NCBI RefSeq assembly: GCF_000577275.2
Contig: NZ_HG916852.1
Span: forward strand, 189,001-253,000
Origin: Rhizobium favelukesii
Lineage (GTDB): Bacteria > Pseudomonadota > Alphaproteobacteria > Rhizobiales > Rhizobiaceae
Reading direction: 5' to 3'
Length of the DNA: 64,000 nt
Of the stretch, positions 44,838 to 54,011 are shown one piece after another. The position numbers and the translations under genes were made by a program. The notes beneath the pieces were generated by a model that was not told the origin of the DNA, did not search any database, and was given only the letters and a program-made list of their open reading frames with translations. Within the stretch, counting starts at the first letter, position 1, and the number at the start of each line of letters is the position of its first letter.

Positions 44838-45614
44838 TCAATAGCTCGATGCAGCGGCGGGCGCGGATTGCGTGCCGCTAAGAACGGCAAGGATATCGTC
44901 GAGCAATCCGGACGCACCGAAGCGGAAGGTGGATGGCATGGGCCAATCCGGTGCCATGATCGTCTCCGCAAGGCTCAGATAGAGCGCAGCGTCTGCCACC
45001 GATCCGATACCACCCGCCGGCTTGAAGCCGACCTTACGGCCACTCTGGCGGATGACCCGCAACATGATGTCGGCAGCTTCCAACGTCGCATTGACGGACA
45101 CCTTGCCGGTGGACGTCTTGATGAAATCAGCGCCGGCCTCGATGGCGAGTTCGGAGGCGCGACGGATCAGCGCCGCGTCCTTGATTTCGCCAGTCTCGAG
45201 AATGACCTTCAGAAGAACCGGATCCTTGCACTCGGCGCGGACGGCCGCAACCATGTCGGTGACGGCCTTGCCGCTACCCGTCATGAACTTGCGATAGGGG
45301 ATGACGAGGTCGATTTCGTCGGCGCCATCGGCAATCGCCTCGCGAGTTTCGGCGGCGACGTCGGCAACTTCCATCTCGCCGGAGGGGAAGTTGACCACGG
45401 TCGCAATGCGCACCGGATGGCCTGTGCCGAGGACGGCGCGGGCGCGGGCAACGAAGCGTGGCCAGATGCAGATCGCTGCCGTGCTGCCAAAAGGGGTCTG
45501 AGCCCGGGCGCACAGCGCATCGATCTGCGCCTCGGTGCAATCATCCTTGAGGTTGGTGAGATCGAGGAGGGAAAGGGCGACGGCCGCCGTCTCCTTGCTG
45601 GAATGACTGGTCAT
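44838..45614 (-). CDS. deoC: Deoxyribose-phosphate aldolase
   Basis: 258 residues of the longer E. coli-like class. The Schiff-base Lys is in DFIKTSTGK, a second Lys in KVGFKPAGGI, and the Asp in DEIDLVIPY. It splits deoxyribose-5-phosphate (from DeoB) into glyceraldehyde-3-phosphate and acetaldehyde. Its start overlaps the preceding stop (ATGA). Confidence 0.95.
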   Translation of the reverse strand: MTSHSSKETAAVALSLLDLTNLKDDCTEAQIDALCARAQTPFGSTAAICIWPRFVARARAVLGTGHPVRIATVVNFPSGEMEVADVAAETREAIADGADEIDLVIPYRKFMTGSGKAVTDMVAAVRAECKDPVLLKVILETGEIKDAALIRRASELAIEAGADFIKTSTGKVSVNATLEAADIMLRVIRQSGRKVGFKPAGGIGSVADAALYLSLAETIMAPDWPMPSTFRFGASGLLDDILAVLSGTQSAPAAASSY

Positions 45615-46414
45615 TGTTCGCGTTCTCCTGCAATCATTTCTTTCAGTATGGCAGCGAGGCGAGCGCCGCCGATCGGAGCCATGTCCTTGGTTTCGTCATG
45701 GCTCAGTTCGCCGCCGGTCATGCCGGCTCCATAGTTGGTGATAACGGACGCTGCCGCAACCCTTAAGCCCAGCATTCGCGCGATAATGACCTCCGGCACG
45801 GTCGACATGCCAACGGCATCCGCGCCGAGAATGCGGGCCATCCGGATTTCAGCGGGCGTCTCGAAGCTCGGACCAGAAAACCACATATAGACGCCTTGCG
45901 ACAATGCGATGCCGATCGTCGCTGCAGCCTTACGCATCTTGTCGGCTAGGCTTGCATCGTAAGCGCTTGTCATGCCCACGAAGCGTCGGTCACTTTCCTC
46001 GCCGATCAGCGGATTCATGCCGGAATAGTTGATGTGATCGGTGATCTGCATCACCGAGCCGGGCGGCATGTCGTTTCGCAAGGAACCGGCGGAATTAGTC
46101 AGGATCAAGGTTTCAATGCCAAGACCCTTGAGTACCTCGATCGGCAGCCGCATCGCGCTCGCATCGCCTTTCTCGTAAAAGTGGACCCGGCCGGACAGCA
46201 TGACGACCGGGACACCACCAAGCGAACCGGCAACCACCTCGCCGGCATGGCCCGAAACAGCGCTGACCGGAAAGCCGGGCAAATCATGGTACGGAATGCG
46301 ATGCGCGTCTGTCAGTTGGCCGACCAGCGAACCGAGGCCGGAGCCAAGCACAATGCCGTAGCGCGGCGAAAGGCCGCCGAGCTTGCCGGCAAGCACGTCC
46401 AGCGCGGCACTCAT
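45611..46414 (-). CDS. punA: Purine-nucleoside phosphorylase, trimeric (PunA/XapA) type
   Basis: 267 residues of the low-molecular-mass, trimeric PNP family: GIVLGSGLGSLV, phosphate-binding GRVHFYEKGDA, SGPSFETPAEIRM and VITNYGAGM. It cleaves (deoxy)inosine and (deoxy)guanosine. The start at 46414 overlaps the cdd stop by four bases; the longer open frame upstream is the shadow of cdd. The exact specificity (inosine/guanosine versus xanthosine) is not decided by sequence. Confidence 0.93.
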   Translation of the reverse strand: MSAALDVLAGKLGGLSPRYGIVLGSGLGSLVGQLTDAHRIPYHDLPGFPVSAVSGHAGEVVAGSLGGVPVVMLSGRVHFYEKGDASAMRLPIEVLKGLGIETLILTNSAGSLRNDMPPGSVMQITDHINYSGMNPLIGEESDRRFVGMTSAYDASLADKMRKAAATIGIALSQGVYMWFSGPSFETPAEIRMARILGADAVGMSTVPEVIIARMLGLRVAAASVITNYGAGMTGGELSHDETKDMAPIGGARLAAILKEMIAGEREQ

Positions 46415-46800
46415 CCGAGTTCGGTCTCGAAGCTGAAGGGCAGGAGCTCGTCCATGGTCATCGTCTTCTTCACGCCGGCTTCGTCGCAGAGATAGATCTT
46501 CGTATCCTTGGAAGCGAACTCCGAGATCTTCTGCCGGCAACCGCCACAGGGCGGGCAAAGGGGCAGCTTCTCGGCGATAACAGCCATTTCGACGATTTTC
46601 TTGGCACCGCCCATGATCATGGCGCTGATAGCGGTCGGCTCCGCACACCAGCCCTGCGGGAAAGACAGGTTCTCGATATTGGCGCCGGTATAGACCTTGC
46701 CATCCTCGGCGCGGATCGCTGCACCGACCGGGAACTTCGAATAGGGGGCATGAGCGAAAGCCATGGCTCCGCGAGCGGCCTCGAAAAGATCGTGGGACAT
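46411..46800 (-). CDS. cdd: Cytidine deaminase
   Basis: 129 residues, the small tetrameric form. Zinc ligands and the catalytic Glu are in WCAEPTAI and PPCGGCRQ. In the Bacillus-type enzyme the residue after CAE is an Arg that contacts the zinc-bound cysteines; here it is Pro. It converts (deoxy)cytidine to (deoxy)uridine. Stop overlaps punA by four bases. Confidence 0.95.
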   Translation of the reverse strand: MSHDLFEAARGAMAFAHAPYSKFPVGAAIRAEDGKVYTGANIENLSFPQGWCAEPTAISAMIMGGAKKIVEMAVIAEKLPLCPPCGGCRQKISEFASKDTKIYLCDEAGVKKTMTMDELLPFSFETELG

Positions 46801-46804
46801 GTTC

Positions 46805-47776
46805 TCAACGTTCCTTCGTATAGGGGATACCCCCCGCCTTCGGCGGGATTGCCACGCCGATGAAACCGGCGAGCAGAATGCAGGTGAGGATATAGGGCAG
46901 CGCCTGGAAGATCTGCACCGGCACTTCGCCGATCAGAGGAACCTGCTTGCCCTGCATGAAGTTCGCCAGCGCATCGAGGAAGCCGAAGAGGAGGCAGGCG
47001 AACATGACGGGTACCGGCTTCCACTTCGCAAAGACCAGCGCCGCAAGCGCAATGTAGCCCTTACCGGCCGACATATCCTTGATGAAGGCTGCCGATTGCG
47101 CGATCGCCAAGTAGGTTCCGGAGAAACCGCAGAGGATGCCGGCGCACATCACCGCACGATAGCGCAGCCAGCTCACCGAAATGCCCGCCGTATCGACCGC
47201 GCCGGGATTCTCGCCCACCGCCCGCAATCGCAAGCCGAAGCGAGTGCGATAGAGGATCCACCAGGAGAGGGGAACGGCAAGGAAGGCAAGGTAAGTCAGG
47301 ATGTTGTTGCCCGAGATCACGTTGGCATAGAGCGGACCGATGACGGGAACGCCGCGGATTGCATCGGCACCGGGCAGCACGATCGGAGCAAAGCGGGCGT
47401 CCGGAAGCAGCTGCGGCGTGCGACCGCCCTGGCCGAACCAGGCGCCGCCGAGAACGATCGTGATACCGGCGATGAAGAAGTTGATCGCCACGCCCGAGAT
47501 GATCTGGTTGCCGCGATTGGTGATGGAGGCGAAGCCATGCACGAGGCTGAGCGCCATTGAGCAAATGATACCGGCACCAAGACCGAGCCAAGCTGAGCCG
47601 GTCAGGTAGGCGACGCACGCCGCCGCGAACGCCGAGCCAAGCATCTTGCCTTCGAGGCCAATGTCGAAGATGCCGGCACGCTCGGAGAACAGACCTGCCA
47701 ACGCGGTGAAGATCAGCGGGATCGACAAGCGGATCGTGGAGCTCAGGACGCTGATGAAGATGTCATAATAATCCAT
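46805..47776 (-). CDS. Nucleoside ABC transporter permease (BMP-system, second permease)
   Basis: A 323-residue BPD_transp_2 permease with about eight to ten transmembrane segments. Motifs ERAGIFDIGLEGKMLGSAFAA and AGKGYIALAALVFAKWKP are typical of the YufQ/NupQ type. It pairs with the permease upstream (14-base gap) and lies five bases before cdd, which places importer and catabolic enzymes in one transcript. Confidence 0.92.
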   Translation of the reverse strand: MDYYDIFISVLSSTIRLSIPLIFTALAGLFSERAGIFDIGLEGKMLGSAFAAACVAYLTGSAWLGLGAGIICSMALSLVHGFASITNRGNQIISGVAINFFIAGITIVLGGAWFGQGGRTPQLLPDARFAPIVLPGADAIRGVPVIGPLYANVISGNNILTYLAFLAVPLSWWILYRTRFGLRLRAVGENPGAVDTAGISVSWLRYRAVMCAGILCGFSGTYLAIAQSAAFIKDMSAGKGYIALAALVFAKWKPVPVMFACLLFGFLDALANFMQGKQVPLIGEVPVQIFQALPYILTCILLAGFIGVAIPPKAGGIPYTKER

Positions 47777-47789
47777 CGTCCGTTCCCCC

Positions 47790-48893
47790 TCACGCGGCCT
47801 TGAACTGTTGGTAGGCGCGAACCATCGCAGGTCTGAACATGTATTCCAGCGCGCCCGCGAAGAGGATGACGAGACCCTGGATAACCAGGATCATTTCGCG
47901 CGTGATGTTCGGCATCTCGAAGGAGATCCAGTCGCCACCCTGATAGAGGATGCCGAAGAGGACCGCCGAGAAGATGATCCCGACAGGATGATTTCTTCCC
48001 ATCAGCGACACGGCGATGCCAACGAAGCCGGCTCCACCGACAAACTCTACCTGCAGACGGGCCGAGGAGCCCATCACCGGATTAAGCGCCATCATGCCGG
48101 CCAGCGCGCCGGAGAGCAGCATCGCGATCATGACGGTACGGGCGTAGGGGATGCCGGCATAGGCTGCCGCGCTTTGGCTGACGCCAAGCGTCCGCATTTC
48201 GAAGCCGAGCTTGGTGCGCCAGATCAGCAGCCAGACGAAATAGGCGGCAATGAGCGCGATAAGGAAGGAGACGTTGAACGGTGCGGCGCCAAGCTTGGCG
48301 CCGAAAAGGTTCATAAGCCAGCCGAGTTTCGGCAATTGACCGCCTTCAAGGAATGTCCGTGTTTCCGGAGCCATCTTGCCAGGCACGATAAGCACATGCA
48401 CCAGCAGATACACCATCAATGCTGCGCCGATATAGTTGAACATGATAGTGGTGATGACGATGTGGCTGCCGCGCTTGGCCTGAAGGAAAGCCGGGATGAA
48501 GGCCCAGGCGGCACCAAAGAGGCCCGCGCCCACCACCGCCACCGGCATGGTCACATACCATGGCACATAGTGGTCGAGCGCCAGCGCCACCAGCGCGCAG
48601 CCGAGGCCGCCGAGATAGGCCTGGCCTTCCGAACCGATGTTGAACAGGCCCGCGTGAATAGCCACCGCTACGGAAAGTCCGGTGAAGATGAAGCTCGTCG
48701 CATAGTAGAGCGTAAAGCCGATGCCTTCGCCGCTACCGAGCGCGCCTTCGATCAGCAGCGACAGGGCCGCAAGCGGGCTCTCCCCGATCAGCCAGACGAC
48801 GAAGCCGGAGATCAGGAAGGCGACGAACAGATTCAACAGCGGGATGAGGCCGTAGTTGATCCAATTTGGAAGTGGAACTGAAGCGGTGCTCAT
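47790..48893 (-). CDS. Nucleoside ABC transporter permease (BMP-system, first permease)
   Basis: 367 residues, polytopic, with HAGLFNIGSEGQAYLGGLG and FNYIGAALMVYLL as in YufP/NupP-type permeases. The start at 48893 (MSTASVPLPN) has TGAGG before it and begins just after the ATPase stop; an earlier start at 48911 would overlap the ATPase. Confidence 0.92.
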   Translation of the reverse strand: MSTASVPLPNWINYGLIPLLNLFVAFLISGFVVWLIGESPLAALSLLIEGALGSGEGIGFTLYYATSFIFTGLSVAVAIHAGLFNIGSEGQAYLGGLGCALVALALDHYVPWYVTMPVAVVGAGLFGAAWAFIPAFLQAKRGSHIVITTIMFNYIGAALMVYLLVHVLIVPGKMAPETRTFLEGGQLPKLGWLMNLFGAKLGAAPFNVSFLIALIAAYFVWLLIWRTKLGFEMRTLGVSQSAAAYAGIPYARTVMIAMLLSGALAGMMALNPVMGSSARLQVEFVGGAGFVGIAVSLMGRNHPVGIIFSAVLFGILYQGGDWISFEMPNITREMILVIQGLVILFAGALEYMFRPAMVRAYQQFKAA

Positions 48894-48900
48894 GAAGGCC

Positions 48901-50412
<1,512 letters not shown>

Positions 50413-50433
50413 AGCAGGCTCCAAATACGAAAA

Positions 50434-50466
50434 GGGCGTATGACGGAGTAACTCCGCCATACGCCC
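50434..50466 (-). terminator. Strong hairpin between the binding-protein and ATPase genes
   Basis: A 33-base hairpin: GGGCGTATG and CATACGCCC plus an inner 6-bp stem, with one mismatch and a single-base loop, followed by TTTT on the minus strand. It lies 14 bases after the BMP stop. Partial termination or 3'-end protection here would keep the binding protein in excess over the other subunits. Confidence 0.8.
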
Positions 50467-50480
50467 GTCTCAGTCACGGA

Positions 50481-51473
50481 TCACTTCGGGCAAGCGTTGT
50501 CCGTCGTGTAGTCGTGAACCTTGATGGTTCCCGCGATGATGCCTTCCCTGGCCTTGTCGAGCGCAGCCTGCATTTCCGGCGTGATCAGCGCCTTGTTGTT
50601 GTCGTCGACGGCAGCGGCAACGCCGTCCTCCTTGACGCCGAGCGCCTGGACGCCGGCCGTGAACTTGTCACCCTTGACATCGCTGAAACCGTTGTAGACT
50701 GCGAGGTCAACACGCTTGACCATCGAGGTCAGGACGGAGCCCGGGTGAAGGTGGTTCTGGTTGCTATCGACGCCGATCGAGAGTTTCTTGTTGTCGGCAG
50801 CCGTCTGCAAGACGCCGAGGCCGGTTGCGCCCGCTGCCGCGTAGATGACGTCCGCGCCCTGATCAATCTGGTTCTTGGTGAGTTCGCCACCACGTACCGG
50901 GTCATTCCAAGCAGCCCCCGTCGTGCCGGTCATGTTCTGGAACACTTCGACATCAGCCTTGACGGAGCGTGCGCCCTGCTCGTAGCCGCATTCGAACTTG
51001 CGGATCAGCGGAATGTCCATGCCGCCGACGAAGCCGACCTTGCCGGTCTTCGAAGCGAGGCCAGCAAGTGTGCCAACGAGGAAGGAACCTTCTTCTTCCT
51101 TGTAGACGACGGAACGGACGTTCGGTTTGTCGACGACGGCGTCAACGATGACGAACTTTGTGTCGGGAAATTCAGCCGCGACCTTCTCGATGGCCGAGGT
51201 CCAGGCGAAGGAGACGGCGATAACCGGGTTGAAGCCACGGCTTGCGAAGTTGCGGATTGCCTGTTCGCCCTGGGTGTCGCCGGTCGGCTCGAAGTCGCGA
51301 TAAGCGATCCCCGTTTCCTTCTTGAACTTCTCGGCGCCATTATAGGCTGCTTCGTTAAAGGACTTATCGAACTTCCCGCCGGTACCGTAGACGAGCGCCG
51401 GCTTGACGTCGGCGGCGAGCGCCGTCGTGGACATGGCAGCCACGGCCAGGAGAGTCAGAAGGGATTTTTTCAT
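50481..51473 (-). CDS. BMP-family periplasmic nucleoside-binding protein
   Basis: 330 residues with a signal peptide (MKKSLLTLLAVAAMSTTALA) and a BMP/PnrA-like fold: KPALVYGTGGKFDKSFNEAAYNGAE opens the mature protein, with VGFVGGMDIPLIRKFECGY and VDSNQNHL further on. PnrA-like proteins bind purine nucleosides. The first gene of the operon that continues through ATPase, permeases, cdd, punA, deoC and deoA. The start at 51473 gives the signal peptide; the longer frame runs through the structured leader. Confidence 0.94.
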   Translation of the reverse strand: MKKSLLTLLAVAAMSTTALAADVKPALVYGTGGKFDKSFNEAAYNGAEKFKKETGIAYRDFEPTGDTQGEQAIRNFASRGFNPVIAVSFAWTSAIEKVAAEFPDTKFVIVDAVVDKPNVRSVVYKEEEGSFLVGTLAGLASKTGKVGFVGGMDIPLIRKFECGYEQGARSVKADVEVFQNMTGTTGAAWNDPVRGGELTKNQIDQGADVIYAAAGATGLGVLQTAADNKKLSIGVDSNQNHLHPGSVLTSMVKRVDLAVYNGFSDVKGDKFTAGVQALGVKEDGVAAAVDDNNKALITPEMQAALDKAREGIIAGTIKVHDYTTDNACPK

Positions 51474-51511
51474 GAGTTGCAGCCCTATTGTTTCTAATTG
51501 TTTGGGTCCTC

Positions 51512-51615
51512 CCGCAAGCCTGTTCCAGGCATGTCTGCGGAACCACCGACCTCCCCCCGGAGGCCTGGCTGGCGCATCCTTGCATGGCTCAAAAAAAATT
51601 TCACGAGAAATTTTT
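51512..51615 (-). promoter_or_regulatory. Structured 5' leader of the nucleoside-uptake/salvage operon
   Basis: Upstream of the BMP gene, reading leftwards: an AT-rich 9-bp hairpin (51594-51602 with 51607-51615) followed by eight T on the minus strand, a 5-bp CCTCC/GGAGG hairpin (51550-51563), and a nested hairpin (CCGCA/TGCGG around GCCTG/CAGGC, 51512-51540). The first resembles a weak intrinsic terminator, so attenuation is possible, provided transcription starts upstream of it. No known riboswitch class was recognised. Confidence 0.4.
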
Positions 51616-51643
51616 CGGCTGGTAAAAATTTGCCGCAATTGCC

Positions 51644-51671
51644 AAAAATCAGCTCATGCGGGCTGATTTTT
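51644..51671. terminator. Bidirectional intrinsic terminator
   Basis: A perfect 10-bp stem (AAAAATCAGC 51644-51653 with GCTGATTTTT 51662-51671) with an 8-base loop, T-rich on either strand. It lies between the BMP operon promoter region and the membrane-protein gene at 51789, whose leftward transcript it would end. Confidence 0.7.
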
Positions 51672-51788
51672 GCGCAAAATCATCGTTGGGCTGCGATTTT
51701 TCTAGCCAAGCGGGCAGCTTGAGCCGGTTTCGCGTAGGACCGCATATCCGTTCGGATTCGAGGCCAACGAGATAGGTAGCGACTTGGA

Positions 51789-52106
51789 TTATGCAGCGAA
51801 ACGGCCCGCGACCGGCGGCTTTTTGTAGCCCGCCATCCACAACAGAAGCGATAGCACCAGAAATACCGCGAAGGCCGGCTGAAGCATGAGCCACTGGAAG
51901 GCAAGTGTGTAGAACCGCGGGTGGATATAGTAGGCAATGCTCGATTGCAGTGCTTCCAACGACGACGGATTCAAATCCTGCCATGCGTCACCCATGGGCG
52001 TTATGACCACGGAAGAGGCGGCAACGGACTGGATTGAATCGATCGTTCCGGCAATCACGGCAACAGCCAGGGCAACAAGACTTGCCAAACGCAAAAGGAA
52101 ACGCAT
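51789..52106 (-). CDS. Small conserved membrane protein
   Basis: 105 residues with two transmembrane helices: an N-terminal one (LLRLASLVALAVAVIAG) and a C-terminal one (FAVFLVLSLLLWMAGY), with a loop holding TPMGDAWQDLNPSSLEALQ. I recall homologues in Rhizobiales, sometimes automatically labelled PetM-like, which is unlikely to reflect function. No characterised role is known to me. Confidence 0.72.
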   Translation of the reverse strand: MRFLLRLASLVALAVAVIAGTIDSIQSVAASSVVITPMGDAWQDLNPSSLEALQSSIAYYIHPRFYTLAFQWLMLQPAFAVFLVLSLLLWMAGYKKPPVAGRFAA

Positions 52107-52257
52107 CGATCTCTCCGGCCACTAATGCACCGGGCTCTCGCCCGGCCAGCCGCGCCATTCGCCACCCAAATTAAAGATAGTTACGGGTGGGTGGAACTGC
52201 AATGGAGGCCCTGGCCGCACTTTTACCGGAAGAAGTCAAAAAACTGTTAGATTTGGG

Positions 52258-52285
52258 TTGATCGGCGAAAATTCATCGGTATATA
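52258..52285 (+). promoter_or_regulatory. Promoter candidate for tRNA-Ser
   Basis: TTGATC (52258-52263) and TATATA (52280-52285) are 16 bases apart and about 50 bases before the tRNA-Ser gene. Confidence 0.5.
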
Positions 52286-52334
52286 TCGCGGCCGTTCCGA
52301 CGATTTGCATCTTAGCCGATGCAGACCGCCTAAA

Positions 52335-52424
52335 GGACAGGTGGCCGAGTGGTTTAAGGCGCACGCCTGGAACGCGTGTGTACGTGAAAGCGTACCGTGG
52401 GTTCGAATCCCACCCTGTCCGCCA
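52335..52424 (+). tRNA. tRNA-Ser (anticodon GGA)
   Basis: A 90-nt class II tRNA with encoded CCA. The acceptor stem GGACAGG pairs with CCTGTCC (52414-52420), the anticodon loop CTGGAAC gives GGA, and a long variable arm and TTCGAATC T-loop are present. The accessory patch that follows suggests this tRNA was used as an integration site, but no second copy of its 3' end was found. Confidence 0.97.
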
Positions 52425-52468
52425 TCTCACCTATTGTCCAGTGCGGAGACATAGGTAATAAAACGTGC

Positions 52469-52686
52469 CTAACACATGGGTGACAACCTCGTGCCGAACG
52501 GGTTGTCGATGGTTTGCAAAGTCCGCTGCTCCAGGTCGATATATCCCAGATCATAGTGCATGAAACTGACGAGCCAAATACCGTCGTCGACTTCCGTGAT
52601 TCCGAGTTCTGGCCGGCCATGACGGTTGAGATATTGATCTTCTTGCGGTGCATGCAGATGCGGCCGCCCGAAAGATCGTGCGACAA
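52469..52686 (-). pseudogene. C-terminal remnant of an integrase-core (IS481-like) transposase
   Basis: Two frames join across one slip near 52610: GRICMHRKKINISTVMAGQ, then ITEVDDGIWLVSFMHYDLGY and LEQRTLQTIDNPFGTRLSPM, which matches the C-terminus of rhizobial DDE transposases of this type as I know them. The first two thirds, including the catalytic domain, are missing, and there are no inverted repeats. Confidence 0.65.
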
Positions 52687-53020
52687 CTCTTTCAGATTCC
52701 ACCCTCTCTTGCTTGCGTTCCGTTGGGCATCGGCAAGCGAACTACCCAACTCGAAATTGCGCAAGCCATGAAGTGTTTTGCGCGCACACTATGCCGCTGT
52801 TCGACACCGACGCGATCACCGCAAAGAAGAAGCGGCAAACTAAACACAAGGGATGGCGCATCATCAGAAGAGAAATTATGCTCGTCATCACGAATGGAAC
52901 GCTTATCCGCAAGGGGCCCGATAGCTGACGACGCAGCCGTTTCTTCGGCGAGATCGTAGACACGAGCAATGGAGCATCCTATATTAGCAATTGGTACTAC
53001 CTTTGACTAAGGAAGCTGGC

Positions 53021-53299
53021 ATGGCATCTCCTACCTCGCTCAAGCTCGATGACGAACTGAAAGGCCGAGTCCAACACTTGGCCGAAGTCCGTCGCCGCTC
53101 GTCTCACTGGATCATGCGTGAGGCGATTGAGCAATATGTGGAACGTGAAGAGAAACGGGAGGCGCTGCGGAGTGAAACACTCAACGCCTGGGATGAATTT
53201 CAGGAAACCGGCCTGCACGTGACTGGCGATGAGGTCGAAAAATGGCTTTCGACCTGGGGAACCGACGACGAGCGCGCTCCACCTGAATGCCACAAATAA
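53021..53299 (+). CDS. ParD/CopG-type ribbon-helix-helix antitoxin
   Basis: 92 residues with an N-terminal RHH domain (TSLKLDDELKGRVQHLAEVR; SHWIMREAIEQYVEREE) and an acidic C-terminus that would wrap the toxin. AAGGAAG is six bases before the ATG. It overlaps the toxin gene by 13 bases, the standard antitoxin-first arrangement, and should autorepress the pair. Confidence 0.9.
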   Translation: MASPTSLKLDDELKGRVQHLAEVRRRSSHWIMREAIEQYVEREEKREALRSETLNAWDEFQETGLHVTGDEVEKWLSTWGTDDERAPPECHK

Positions 53300-53577
53300 T
53301 CTTCTCCCCGGCCGCCGTTCGTGACCTTGAAAGACTTCGGGAATTCTTGCGGCCGAAAAATCCCCTGGCGGCAAAGCGAGCGGGTGAAACTATTCTCAAG
53401 GGCCTACGGGCACTTGGCGCACATCCTTACATGGGCCGCCTCGTTGAGGATCTGCCTGATCAGTATCGGGAATGGCTCATTGATTTCGGTGACAGCGGAT
53501 ATCTTGCGCGCTACCGTATCGATGAGGATATCTTGACGGTCCTCGCCGTGCGCCATCAGAAAGAGGTTGGCTTTTGA
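53287..53577 (+). CDS. RelE/ParE-family toxin
   Basis: 96 residues of the RelE/ParE fold (FSPAAVRDLERLREFLRPKN; YMGRLVEDLPDQYREWLIDFGDSGYLARYRI; LAVRHQKEVGF). The architecture fits ParE-like gyrase poisons more than RelE ribonucleases, but this cannot be decided from sequence. The pair is intact while the surrounding accessory genes are degraded, as expected for an addictive module. Confidence 0.9.
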   Translation: MPQIIFSPAAVRDLERLREFLRPKNPLAAKRAGETILKGLRALGAHPYMGRLVEDLPDQYREWLIDFGDSGYLARYRIDEDILTVLAVRHQKEVGF

Positions 53578-54005
53578 TGGCACCGTCGTATCGATTTTCC
53601 GGCAAAGCTCGCGTAGCCAAGAGCTTCAGTCGCAACATGGCGGCGGGGATCTCGGTTCGATTCCTATCAAGAGCCCAGAGCTGTCCACCGCATCTTCTTC
53701 AACAGCGGACCGCGTTCGAAACGCCAACCCCGGGTTCGCGATGTGTTCCGACCAAGCATCTCCAGACGCTCAGAGCACACCGCCTTAACAATCTGAAGTA
53801 GCAAATCGGTTTGCTTGGCAAGCCAGTCAAGAGCCTTCCCGCTGATCTCGAAATGCTTCGAATAACGGGGTTTTACATAGGCCTCGTTGAGGGTGTTGAA
53901 CCAGGCGCGCTCACGATGCTGCTCGCGAGGAAAGGCTTCTGCCAGACGCCGTCCTGTTCTTCGGCTAGAGAGCGGAGGAATTTGATGTTGTGGGAAGGTG
54001 GACCG

Positions 54006-54011
54006 TAGTTG
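54006..54011 (+). repeat. Target-site duplication, left copy (TAGTTG)
   Basis: TAGTTG at 54006-54011 is repeated at 55571-55576, immediately outside the two inverted-repeat ends of the insertion sequence. Confidence 0.8.

Noticed and set aside
52791..52928. 45-codon rightward frame beginning MPLFDTDAITAKKKRQ
   Set aside because: It has no ribosome-binding site or domain and lies in degraded sequence, so it may be the tail of a lost gene but is not supported as a gene.
53574..54008. Rightward open frames after the ParE-type toxin
   Set aside because: The leftward strand here encodes the C-terminus of the MNT-HEPN pseudogene (RAWFNTLNEAY), which explains the coding look; the rightward frames have no support.
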